The translations under genes were made by a program, and so were the position numbers. DNA of 37,877 bases. It comes from a virus. Where the stretch lies: positions 1 to 37,877 of the IMG/VR virus record IMGVR_UViG_3300028840_002926; one strand, 5' to 3'. Below the pieces are notes generated by a model that ran no database searches, was not told the DNA's origin, and worked only from the letters and a program-made list of their open reading frames with translations. Below, piece by piece: positions 30,214 through 36,679 of this stretch. The number at the start of each line of letters is the position of its first letter. Positions within the stretch are counted from its first letter, which is position 1.

Positions 30214-31404
30214 ATGACCACCGAGACCACCTCCACCACCGACAAGCTCTCCACCGACCGCTGGATGGTCGTGCTCAGTCTGGGCATGGGCGTCGACAGC
30301 GCCGCCATCCTGACCCGCTGGCTGCTCGACCCCAGCTCGCGTGACTTCGACCTCGACCAGCTGATCGTCATCACCGCGCAGGTCGGCGACGAGTTCCCCG
30401 ACACCGCCGAGCTGATGGACAAGCACCTCGTGCCGCTCATGCGCGAGCACAACGTGCGCTGGGTGCAGGTCGCGCGCAAGCAGTACGACGGCACCTACGT
30501 CGTGCTCGAGGACAGCCACCAGCCGACCCGCACCTACCTCGAAGGCTGCTACAAGCTCAGCGACGAGATGAAGGCGGCCGGCACGATCCCGACGTCGGGC
30601 ATGGCGCGCAAGTGTTCCATGCACGCGAAGGGCTGGCCCCTCGACCGGTGGATGCAGGATAACCTCGACGGCCTCCCCTTCCGCCACGTGATGGGCTTCA
30701 ATGACGACGAGCACAAGCGCGTCGAGAAGGACTCGAGCTTCTCTGGTGAGCAGCGTCATAGCGAGTATCCGCTGCTCGAGTGGCACTGGGGTCGTGAGCG
30801 CTGCGAGGACTACCTCCGCGAGACCTTCGGCGAGCCCTGGGCGAAGAGCTGCTGCATGTACTGTCCCTTCGCCTGCAACAAGAAGGGCATCCGCGACCAC
30901 CTCAACCGCTGGCGCCGGTTCCCCAAGGGCGCGGCCCTGGCGATGTGGATCGAGAACGCGGCCCTCGCTCTCAACGTGCGGATGCCCCTCTTCGCCAAGA
31001 ACGGCACCGCCCGGAGCTACGTCGAGAAGGACGAGAACGACGAGGCCATGGCCGAGCTGGCCGGCTGCTTCGGCGAGTGCGACGAGAAGGAAGAGTGGGC
31101 GCTCTACCACGTGCGGCGCGTCTTCAGTGGCAAGGCTCACGCGGTGCGCAGCGTCGAGGTCGACGTCGTCGGGACCCACACCGAGGCGCGTGAGGCACTG
31201 CTCGAGGTCGCCCAGTCCTTCGGCCGCGAGGTCGTCGACGAGGCCGGCAGCGAGCGCGTGTGGATGGCGAAGAAGGCCGACAGCTTCCCCTGTATCGAAG
31301 ACCAGTACGTCGTCGCCCCGCTCGTCGCCAACGAGAAGGAGAACAAGAGCTTCGCGAAGAAGTGGTTTGACGTCACCGTCGGCATGAGCCTGGTGGCGGC
31401 ATGA
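30214..31404 (+). CDS. PP-loop ATPase, PAPS-reductase/DndC-like
   Basis: A 396-residue protein and the first gene after promoter P1; ATG 30214 follows AGAGGAGCCCACG. The PP-loop is SLGMGVDS at 22-29, a variant of SGGxDS with Gly-Met-Gly. Then come VGDEFPDTAELMDKH (about 60-75), a RKCSMHAKGWPLDRWM segment near 130, and a CCMYCPFACNKKGI Cys cluster near 212 that could hold an Fe-S centre. The last 120 residues are unassigned. Proteins with this layout activate a substrate by adenylation, as in sulfate reduction, tRNA thiolation or phosphorothioate DNA modification. The substrate cannot be told here. No cysH, queuosine or dnd partner genes are visible. Confidence 0.75.
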   Translation: MTTETTSTTDKLSTDRWMVVLSLGMGVDSAAILTRWLLDPSSRDFDLDQLIVITAQVGDEFPDTAELMDKHLVPLMREHNVRWVQVARKQYDGTYVVLEDSHQPTRTYLEGCYKLSDEMKAAGTIPTSGMARKCSMHAKGWPLDRWMQDNLDGLPFRHVMGFNDDEHKRVEKDSSFSGEQRHSEYPLLEWHWGRERCEDYLRETFGEPWAKSCCMYCPFACNKKGIRDHLNRWRRFPKGAALAMWIENAALALNVRMPLFAKNGTARSYVEKDENDEAMAELAGCFGECDEKEEWALYHVRRVFSGKAHAVRSVEVDVVGTHTEAREALLEVAQSFGREVVDEAGSERVWMAKKADSFPCIEDQYVVAPLVANEKENKSFAKKWFDVTVGMSLVAA

Positions 31405-31415
31405 AGGGGGAGACG

Positions 31416-31580
31416 ATGGAGCGCTCTGCAATGTTGGACGAGTTGCAACGACTCGAGCATGACCTGCCGTTCATGGAGCACGAGTTGACCAGCGGCTACG
31501 GTACCCAGGAGGAAGTCGACGCTGCGGCCGCTCGTATTGTCGAGCTACGCCGCGCCCTGTACGGCGAGGGAGAGCTATGA
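31416..31580 (+). CDS. Small acidic helical protein
   Basis: A 54-residue protein from ATG 31416, behind GGGGGAGACG. It is almost wholly helical: MERSAMLDELQRLEHDLP, then a second helix VDAAAARIVELRRALYG. The stop overlaps the next ATG (ATGA), and the ribosome site is the standard one of this region, both supporting a real gene. Not recognised. Confidence 0.6.
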   Translation: MERSAMLDELQRLEHDLPFMEHELTSGYGTQEEVDAAAARIVELRRALYGEGEL

Positions 31581-31888
31581 CGACGGAACAGCGGGTCGAC
31601 CAGGCCTTCTTCGCGCTCTCGCGCAAGCTCACCGGCAACGAGTGGCAGGGTGCGCTGCCTCGACACGACCTGTGGTCGATCGTCTGCGGCACCGAGGTCT
31701 TCTACCTGGCCGATGGCGGCTACAGCCGGGTGGCCGTCGACATGGCGACGCTCGAGGTCTTCCTCTGTCGCGGGTCGAGTTGCGACCCGACGGCCGGAGT
31801 GCTCGAGCGATGGGACAGCGCCCAGGCGGAACGCCAGGCGCTCACAGACGCGCTGCGTGCGTGGATGAAGGAGGTGGGTGGTGATTGA
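31577..31888 (+). CDS. Hypothetical early protein
   Basis: A 103-residue protein whose ATG overlaps the previous stop. It begins MTTEQRVDQAFFALSRKL. The centre is beta-like (LWSIVCGTEVFYLADGGY, VDMATLEVFLCRG) and the C-terminal 25 residues are a charged helix. It has three Cys but no clear zinc motif. Its end overlaps the next start by 8 bp. Not recognised. Confidence 0.65.
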   Translation: MTTEQRVDQAFFALSRKLTGNEWQGALPRHDLWSIVCGTEVFYLADGGYSRVAVDMATLEVFLCRGSSCDPTAGVLERWDSAQAERQALTDALRAWMKEVGGD

Positions 31889-32081
31889 CGTCGAGAAGAG
31901 GAAGGAGTTGCTGCGGGACGCCATTGCGTATCGTCGTGCGGGCGCGCAGCGGTGGCGAACCTGGGCAGCGATGGATGACGTGCAGCGCCAGAGCAACGTG
32001 GCCGAGGCTGAGCGGGTCGACAAGCAGGCCGACAAGATGCAGGCCGAGCTGGACGCGCTCGAGGCGGGAGGGTCGAAGTGA
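31881..32081 (+). CDS. Small coiled-coil early protein
   Basis: A 66-residue protein. GTG 31881 is chosen over GTG 31878 because it sits 6 bases after AGGAGG. The sequence is helical and charged throughout (VEKRKELLRDAIAYRRAG, NVAEAERVDKQADKMQAELD), consistent with a coiled-coil dimer. The stop overlaps the next start (GTGA). Not recognised. Confidence 0.6.
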   Translation: MIDVEKRKELLRDAIAYRRAGAQRWRTWAAMDDVQRQSNVAEAERVDKQADKMQAELDALEAGGSK

Positions 32082-32569
32082 GCACAGGACTCGTCGCGGC
32101 CCTGGTCGCATTCATCGGTTGCTTCGTCGTCATCGGCGTCGTCGCGTGGCGCGCCTACGTCAAGGAGAAGGCGCTGCCGCGCCTGAGCTGGGGGACGCGC
32201 GTGCACGTCGACGACGACCTCGTCGTGCGGCTCTCCGACGTCGAGGCGGAGGCGCAAGAGCTGTTGTCGCAGCTCCACGCCGCCAACCTGCTCACAGCGT
32301 CGCGCAGCCGGGAGCACGTCGGCAAGATGACCTTCTACCTCGTCTCACCCAGGCAGGGCGGCGGTGGCGTGCTCGATCCGTGGAACCCGGAGAAGTACCT
32401 CGAGGGCATCACCATGAGCCCCTACGAGATTCACGTGACCTGGCGCTGGCCCGGGAAGACTGCGCTCAAGTACGAGCTGATCAACGCGTTACTCTGGAAA
32501 TTCGTCTCGTCAGACATGGCACACAACGAAGGCAGCCAGGAGCGTGCGCACTGGGACGTGTACCAATGA
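32078..32569 (+). CDS. Membrane-anchored hypothetical protein
   Basis: A 163-residue protein from GTG 32078. Residues about 4-25 (GLVAALVAFIGCFVVIGVVAW) are a single membrane segment, followed by a basic stretch and a soluble domain of about 130 residues. Near the end, LKYELINALLWKF and MAHNEG resemble the helix of an HExxH-type zinc peptidase in position only; the metal-binding His and catalytic Glu are not arranged as required (YELIN). It is coupled by ATGA to a second small membrane protein. A host-envelope role is inferred. Confidence 0.6.
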   Translation: MSTGLVAALVAFIGCFVVIGVVAWRAYVKEKALPRLSWGTRVHVDDDLVVRLSDVEAEAQELLSQLHAANLLTASRSREHVGKMTFYLVSPRQGGGGVLDPWNPEKYLEGITMSPYEIHVTWRWPGKTALKYELINALLWKFVSSDMAHNEGSQERAHWDVYQ

Positions 32570-32688
32570 GCTACTGCACCGCGGGTGAGATCGTCGTCGT
32601 CACGCTGATGATAGTAGCGTCGGCGGCTTGGTGCGCGGTTGGGCTCTACTGGTTCTACTACGCAGTCCGAGAGGTTACGAGAAAGTGA
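32566..32688 (+). CDS. Very small membrane protein
   Basis: A 40-residue protein from ATG 32566, overlapping the previous stop (ATGA). Residues about 8-30 (EIVVVTLMIVASAAWCAVGL) are one hydrophobic segment, followed by an aromatic turn and a basic end (VREVTRK). It is coupled to the preceding membrane-anchored protein and may work with it. Not recognised. Confidence 0.6.
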   Translation: MSYCTAGEIVVVTLMIVASAAWCAVGLYWFYYAVREVTRK

Positions 32689-32745
32689 ATCGGCACTGTC
32701 AGATTTCCGCGCGGCCCGCCGTCCTACTCAGTGAAAGGGGACGAG

Positions 32746-32826
32746 ATGAACCGAGCGCGGGCACCACCAAGACAGATCTTACGGGGCTACGGCCCCACGC
32801 GCCTGCCTGGTGACGACGGAGGGTAA
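32746..32826 (+). CDS. Micro-protein of 26 residues (possible)
   Basis: ATG 32746 to TAA 32824-32826, behind GAAAGGGGACGAG, one of the strongest ribosome sites in the region. The peptide is basic and Pro/Arg-rich (MNRARAPPRQILRGYGPT) with an acidic end. The next ATG (32831) lies just after its stop. It could be a real short protein or a translated leader that keeps ribosomes loading on the next gene. Confidence 0.4.
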   Translation: MNRARAPPRQILRGYGPTRLPGDDGG

Positions 32827-32830
32827 GAAG

Positions 32831-33172
32831 ATGCAGAGGCCTGTGCACATAGTGACCGAGCGAGACTTCGGGCTCAACCATCGACGTGACGAGGTCTACT
32901 GGCGAGCGCGTGAGGTGCTCGGGCGATTCGAGCGCTGCGACATCGGCCGTGTGATCTACGTCGACAGCACCGGACACTACAGCTGCGAGAACAACGCGCA
33001 GCGTGAGGCCCGGCGGGAAGAGAAGCCCGACAACGTCATGGCCGCGGAGATCAAGGTGCTCGAGCTGATTGCGCGGCTGACGGCGATCCAGCGCGAAGAG
33101 ATTGACTTGATGCAGAAGCTCGAGCCGGCCCTGGTCGAGCTGCAACGAAGGGAGGCGCTCTGTGGCCAGTGA
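32831..33172 (+). CDS. Hypothetical early protein
   Basis: A 113-residue protein. ATG 32831 is preferred over GTG 32810 because GGAGGG lies 7 bases upstream. It reads as an N-terminal mixed domain (VHIVTERDFGLNHRRDEVYW ... VIYVDSTGHY) and a long C-terminal helix from about residue 65 (VMAAEIKVLELIARLTAIQR). It overlaps the next gene by 11 bp. Not recognised. Confidence 0.65.
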   Translation: MQRPVHIVTERDFGLNHRRDEVYWRAREVLGRFERCDIGRVIYVDSTGHYSCENNAQREARREEKPDNVMAAEIKVLELIARLTAIQREEIDLMQKLEPALVELQRREALCGQ

Positions 33173-33380
33173 CGACCAGGCTCGCCAGGCAGCTCGTGAT
33201 GCGCTCGCCTTCCGTTTCCGGTCGATGGCGCGCGCGGCCGGCGAGATGGGGACGGGGGCCACGCCTGGGCACCACGCGAGGGAGACCGTTGCGTGGTTGC
33301 GCCGCGAGGCTGACGCCGCGCTCGTCCAGGCAGAGCGCATTCTGCGGGACGACTTCGACGGAGGGAGAGACGATGACTGA
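33162..33380 (+). CDS. Small helical early protein
   Basis: A 72-residue protein from GTG 33162 behind GAAGGGAGGCGC. It is Ala/Arg/Asp-rich and predicted helical (DQARQAARDALAFRFRSM, TVAWLRREADAALVQAERIL) with an acidic end. It overlaps the gene before by 11 bp and the gene after by 8 bp. Not recognised. Confidence 0.6.
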   Translation: MASDDQARQAARDALAFRFRSMARAAGEMGTGATPGHHARETVAWLRREADAALVQAERILRDDFDGGRDDD

Positions 33381-33660
33381 CCGTTGCCAGGTGCCCAGGT
33401 GTCGACGACCGAGCACGATCATCTACCTCGACAAGGAGATCTGTGACCATCACCTCGAGCAGATGAACACCGTCGAGGGGACCAACCGCGTGCGCAAGAA
33501 GCTCAAGCTCCCGCTGCTCGTCGTGCCCCCGCGCCCGGCCGCCCGCGAGCGGCCACGCCGGCAGCTCAGGCGGCAGCCGGTGAGGGCCGCCCAGGGGCCG
33601 CTCGGCGACCCTGATCAGCACGATAAGTCTGGAAACTTGGGTGAGAAGTGGTGGAAATAA
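33373..33660 (+). CDS. Small Cys/His-rich basic protein
   Basis: A 95-residue protein from ATG 33373 behind GGAGGGAGAGACG. Residues 5-35 contain C-x(4)-C and, after IIYLDKEI, C-D-H-H, a likely zinc-binding set. The rest is basic and Arg/Pro-rich (PPRPAARERPRRQLRRQPVR). Two copies of the CTGGAAA repeat lie at its end and just after it. DNA or RNA binding is plausible. Not recognised. Confidence 0.6.
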   Translation: MTDRCQVPRCRRPSTIIYLDKEICDHHLEQMNTVEGTNRVRKKLKLPLLVVPPRPAARERPRRQLRRQPVRAAQGPLGDPDQHDKSGNLGEKWWK

Positions 33661-33689
33661 CACGCGAAATACGATTGTCTGGAAATAAG

Positions 33690-33717
33690 TTGAACTAGCC
33701 GCTGATGGGCGTAGGAT
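33690..33717 (+). promoter_or_regulatory. Early promoter P2 (sigma70 type)
   Basis: TTGAAC (33690-33695), 16 bases, TAGGAT (33712-33717). It shares CGAA-TACGATTGTC-GGAAA-AAG upstream (33665-33689) and ATGGGCG before the -10 with P1 at 30133; the -35 differs in the last base only and spacing is identical. The sequence from 33661 to 33775 holds no gene. The -10 is weaker than that of P1. Confidence 0.7.
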
Positions 33718-33745
33718 GAAGGATAGAAGCGAAACCCGGAATGAG

Positions 33746-33759
33746 GGCTCAGGAGAGCC
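33746..33759 (+). promoter_or_regulatory. Leader hairpin with AGGA loop (P2)
   Basis: GGCTC (33746-33750), loop AGGA (33751-33754), GAGCC (33755-33759), 16 bp before the ATG at 33776. Against P1, two of five pairs differ by complementary changes while the loop is unchanged, which suggests selection for the structure. Confidence 0.5.
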
Positions 33760-33775
33760 GCTGGAGGGAGAGACG

Positions 33776-34660
33776 ATGACCGCATTCACCGACATCACGA
33801 GCTTCCGCAGTGTCGACCACGTCTGTGACACCGCCCGCGAGATCATCCGCGAGTGTGTCGAGGCGCGGTTCGAGACCCGGCCCAACCCCTTCGAGGTGCG
33901 GCCGCTCACCGAGCAGCTCCAGGGCCTCGCCGACGCCATCGGGCACGAGGGTGTGCTGCGGGCGCTCTGTCAGCCCGGGATGCGCGAGGCGCTGACCGGG
34001 CTCGACGTCGGCTGCCTCTGCGGTAGCGGGCGCTCGAAGGTGCTCGGCTACGACGAGGCGGGGCTCTATGTCGTCTCCGAGCAGTACCGCCCCGGGGTCT
34101 TCGCCGTCCGCTGGGTGAGCCCCTACAACTGCGACGACGCGAAGCTCGAAGACATCATGCCGCGCCTCTCCTGCTTGAAGACGCTCGCCGACGCCAAGGG
34201 TGACTACCGGCCCACCATCCATCCCGACGACGCCGGCCACATCCTCTTCGCGAAGAAGTACGATCACGCCGTCAAGCGTCACAACATGTACGTCTTGGCG
34301 ACCTCGTCGAAGAAGAAGCCGAGCTGGCCCGGTCTCGAGGCTGCCAAGCTCTCGGCTGACGCCGCGCAGGTCGAGGCCGACCGCCGCAACACTGCGCTCT
34401 CTGCCAGAGCCGCAGTCAAGCGCGTCCAGGCCAACATCAAGAACAACAAGGTCACGGGCCCCATCGGTGAGCACAAGCGCATTCTCAACGCTGACCCGTC
34501 GACGGCGTTCAAGCACGAGGGCAACCTCTACGTCCGAGTGGGCGCGCGCGGCAAGTGGATCGTCATCTTCCAGCGCAGCCTCTCCCAGAGCTACGGCCGG
34601 TCGATCGGCTGCTTCGCCCGCGTTGAGTGCGGGACCGCTAACCTTCAGCCGAGCAAGTGA
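33776..34660 (+). CDS. Hypothetical early protein under P2
   Basis: A 294-residue protein. ATG 33776 follows GGAGGGAGAGACG; an in-frame ATG at 33716 lies inside the promoter and is rejected. The N-terminal helix region (FRSVDHVCDTAREIIREC) leads to GCLCGSGRSKVLGYDEAGLY, a Cys pair in a Gly-rich turn, then FAVRWVSPYN. A Lys/Ala-rich helical middle (about 175-230) and a beta-like end (HEGNLYVRVGARGKWIVIF) follow. No family recognised. As the first gene of an early transcript it is a candidate for host takeover. Confidence 0.7.
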   Translation: MTAFTDITSFRSVDHVCDTAREIIRECVEARFETRPNPFEVRPLTEQLQGLADAIGHEGVLRALCQPGMREALTGLDVGCLCGSGRSKVLGYDEAGLYVVSEQYRPGVFAVRWVSPYNCDDAKLEDIMPRLSCLKTLADAKGDYRPTIHPDDAGHILFAKKYDHAVKRHNMYVLATSSKKKPSWPGLEAAKLSADAAQVEADRRNTALSARAAVKRVQANIKNNKVTGPIGEHKRILNADPSTAFKHEGNLYVRVGARGKWIVIFQRSLSQSYGRSIGCFARVECGTANLQPSK

Positions 34661-34670
34661 GGGGGACACC

Positions 34671-35117
34671 ATGACGACGACACTGACCACCGAGCCGATC
34701 ACCGCGATGCTCTACTTCCACGGCGGCCGCGACTGCATCGTCATCGGCGCGCTGCACAGCGGTGCCGACATCTTCATGGCGACCAACCAGGCCGGGCGCT
34801 GCTACCTGCTCGGCCGCAAGTCGCAGAAGGAGACCGCGAAGGGCTACACCCAGGCCAAGATGCTCGACGAGCTGGACCTCGCCAAGGGCAAGGTCTACGA
34901 CGCCGCCCACGCCCTGGAGGTGCTCAAGCAGATCGACGCGCACCTCGACAACATCCGCCGGTCTCTGACCAAGGGCGAGCGCACCAGGGACGAAGAGCGC
35001 GGCGCCGCGCGTCACCACTGGCTGGGTTGGGCACCGGAGGAAGAGAAGCGGGCGCGCCTGCTCGAGCTGGGCGATGCGCGCCTGGGCTTCGCCAAGCGGC
35101 ACGGGCTTGAGGACTGA
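34671..35117 (+). CDS. Hypothetical early protein
   Basis: A 148-residue protein from ATG 34671 behind GAGGGGGACACC. The first 50 residues are beta-like (AMLYFHGGRDCIVIGALHSG). The rest is helical and charged (AKMLDELDLAKGKVYDAAHA, DEERGAARHHWLGWAPEEE). Not recognised. A CTGGAAA copy lies 5 bp after its stop. Confidence 0.65.
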   Translation: MTTTLTTEPITAMLYFHGGRDCIVIGALHSGADIFMATNQAGRCYLLGRKSQKETAKGYTQAKMLDELDLAKGKVYDAAHALEVLKQIDAHLDNIRRSLTKGERTRDEERGAARHHWLGWAPEEEKRARLLELGDARLGFAKRHGLED

Positions 35118-35135
35118 AACTCTGGAAAATGGCGA

Positions 35136-35150
35136 CCGACGACGGCGCCT
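35136..35150 (+). repeat. 15-bp leader direct repeat, copy 1 (copy 2 at 35764-35778)
   Basis: CCGACGACGGCGCCT occurs at 35136-35150 and at 35764-35778, each between a stop and the ribosome site of the following gene, with further partial matches on both sides (ATGG before, (A/G)GA after). A related CGACGACGG appears at 36657-36664. In copy 2 GCCG-ACGA-CGGC can form a small stem. They may be shared translational leader elements. Confidence 0.5.
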
Positions 35151-35163
35151 GGAGGGACTCACC

Positions 35164-35757
35164 ATGACGACGATCAACGGCTACCGACCCCAGGACTTCC
35201 GCATCGGCAAGGTGCTCGACAACGTCGAGGCGCAGGCGAAGACCCTGCCCCACCTCGGTGTGGTCACCGAGACCGAGATCAACCGGCTGGAGAAGGTCGC
35301 GAGCAAGCTCCGCTACGAGATGCAGTTCAAGCGCAACGAGCCCGGCCACCCCGGGCACGCGTTGCTCAGCCGCGTCGAGGGCGCCATCGAAGCCTTCCTC
35401 GTGCCGTGCAACGGTGAGGCGCACAGCAACGCCTTCATCGACAACTGCATGTGCTGCGCGCCGCGGTGGGGCAAGGTGATCGGTCCCCGCGTCATCCGGC
35501 TCGAGGACGAGCCCCTCAAGAACGGCCTGACCCGTGGCCAGGACCGCTTCCTGCGCGCCGCGCTCGAGGCGGTCGACGGCGAGGGCAAGGTCGATAGCTA
35601 CGACGTGATGGGCGGGCGGTCCATCAACCAGCGTGAGAAGATGCTCGCCCAGTTCCCCAAGGCGGTGAAGCAGCGGCCCGAGCAGTACGGGCGGTACTAC
35701 GACGTCGACGTCACCGCGGTCGAGTCGCTGCTGGCCGGAGAGAAGCTGTACCGGTAA
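35164..35757 (+). CDS. Hypothetical early protein with Cys group
   Basis: A 197-residue protein from ATG 35164 behind TGGAGGGACTCACC. Helical N-terminus (TEINRLEKVASKLRYEMQF), then FLVPCNGEAHSNAFIDNCMC, a Cys/His-rich stretch that may bind metal (C, H, C, C, C over about 25 residues). The C-terminal part contains RGQDRFLRAALEAVDG and YDVDVTAVESLL. Not recognised. Confidence 0.65.
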   Translation: MTTINGYRPQDFRIGKVLDNVEAQAKTLPHLGVVTETEINRLEKVASKLRYEMQFKRNEPGHPGHALLSRVEGAIEAFLVPCNGEAHSNAFIDNCMCCAPRWGKVIGPRVIRLEDEPLKNGLTRGQDRFLRAALEAVDGEGKVDSYDVMGGRSINQREKMLAQFPKAVKQRPEQYGRYYDVDVTAVESLLAGEKLYR

Positions 35758-35795
35758 TGGTTGCCGACGACGGCGCCTAGACGGAGGGAGACGAG

Positions 35796-36578
35796 ATGAC
35801 GCAGCAAGAGATACTCAAGAAGGTCAAGAAGCTCCTGGCGCTCTCGCAGAGCGACAACGCCAACGAGGCCGCGCAGGCGGCCGCTCGCGCGCAAGAGCTG
35901 CTCGACAAGTACCAGCTCAGTCGTAACCTGCTCGACATCGACGCGGCTGACGACGAGGACCGCGCCGGTGACGACGAGCCCATCTTCGACTTCTCGTCGA
36001 AGGGCGCGCCCCTCGACGATCCCGGCACCAAGATGCCCAGGTGGCGCGGGTCGCTGGCCACGGTGGTGTGCCGCGCGAACAGCTGCCGTGCCTACCAGGA
36101 GACCTACTACATCGGCACCAAGGCGAAGACGCGGATCGCCATCGTCGGGCGCCCGTCTGACGTCGAGAAGGTCCGCTACCTGCACGCCTTCCTCGTGCGT
36201 GAGGTCAAGCGTCTCGTCGACCGCGACGGCCAGGGCTGCGGCATCACGTGGCGTAACAACTACTGCATCGGTGTCGTCGACACCATCCGCCGCGAGTTGA
36301 AGCTCAGCAAGTCGCGCGCGGCCGACAAGCTGCGGCGTGACGCCGGCGGCGACATGTTCGCCCTGGTGCGGGTCGACAAGGCGCTGGCCAGGCTCGAGAA
36401 GCGTAGCGCCGATGTTGACGCCTGGGTCGAGGCGAACCTCAAGCTCGGGTCGGTGAGCGGCAGCAGCGCGCGCGGCCATTGGGGAGCGCGGCAGGCCGGG
36501 CAGCGGGCCGGCAAGGAGATCAGGATGGGCGGCGCCCGTGGCGCGCTCGGCAGCGGGAGGAAGGCTCTGACGAACTGA
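35796..36578 (+). CDS. DUF2786 family protein
   Basis: A 260-residue protein from ATG 35796 behind ACGGAGGGAGACGAG. Residues 4-40 (EILKKVKKLLALSQSDNANE, then AAARAQELLDKYQL) match the DUF2786 N-terminal helix pair. A following domain of about 70 residues (WRGSLATVVCRANSCRAY, TRIAIVGRPSDVEKV, YLHAFLVREV) fits the second domain often found with it. The C-terminal 50 residues are Gly/Arg-rich. Phage and bacterial members are common; a nucleic-acid-related role is suspected but not established. Confidence 0.75.
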   Translation: MTQQEILKKVKKLLALSQSDNANEAAQAAARAQELLDKYQLSRNLLDIDAADDEDRAGDDEPIFDFSSKGAPLDDPGTKMPRWRGSLATVVCRANSCRAYQETYYIGTKAKTRIAIVGRPSDVEKVRYLHAFLVREVKRLVDRDGQGCGITWRNNYCIGVVDTIRRELKLSKSRAADKLRRDAGGDMFALVRVDKALARLEKRSADVDAWVEANLKLGSVSGSSARGHWGARQAGQRAGKEIRMGGARGALGSGRKALTN

Positions 36579-36590
36579 CGAGCTGCAATT

Positions 36591-36620
36591 CCCCTCGCCG
36601 ACGGCGACGTGGGCGAGGGG
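36591..36620 (+). other. Intergenic hairpin
   Basis: CCCCTCGCC (36591-36599) pairs with GGCGAGGGG (36612-36620), 9 bp with a 12-base loop, 12 bp after the stop at 36578. The sequence after it, GGTGGCCGC, has no T-run, so it is not a clear intrinsic terminator; it could protect the 3' end of the upstream message. Confidence 0.4.
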
Positions 36621-36647
36621 GGTGGCCGCTGGTCAATCAACCCAGGA

Positions 36648-36666
36648 GGCCGTCACGACGACGGCC
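36648..36666 (+). promoter_or_regulatory. Leader hairpin before gene at 36680
   Basis: GGCCGTC (36648-36654) pairs with GACGGCC (36660-36666), 7 bp with loop ACGAC. It lies 13 bp before the ATG and just before the AGAGGGAGAGGCG ribosome site, so it could influence translation. Confidence 0.4.
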
Positions 36667-36679
36667 AGAGGGAGAGGCG

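Larger units (their letters stand above)
1069..35128 (+). repeat. Dispersed over-represented heptamer CTGGAAA (consensus AGKCTGGAAAG)
   Basis: By eye count CTGGAAA begins at 1069, 2352, 6170, 6692, 7294, 8490, 9975, 10669, 14288, 14315, 14955, 16560, 19185, 20447, 23402, 24181, 25690, 25990, 28178, 29136, 29235, 30072, 30142, 32494, 33629, 33679 and 35122 on + (27). Its complement begins at 7038, 18222, 24224 and 28597 (4). The base before it is mostly G or T, the base after it mostly G. Inside genes it occurs in all three frames (Trp-Lys, Leu-Glu, Gly-Lys) and uses GGA, GAA and AAA codons where the genome prefers GGC, GAG and AAG. Several copies lie in non-coding sequence. Near variants (TCAGGAAAG, CTGGAAC) also occur. 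Confidence 0.7.

Noticed and set aside
33716-33775. In-frame upstream ATG extending the gene at 33776
   Set aside because: It overlaps the -10 of promoter P2 and has no ribosome site; ATG 33776 has a strong one.
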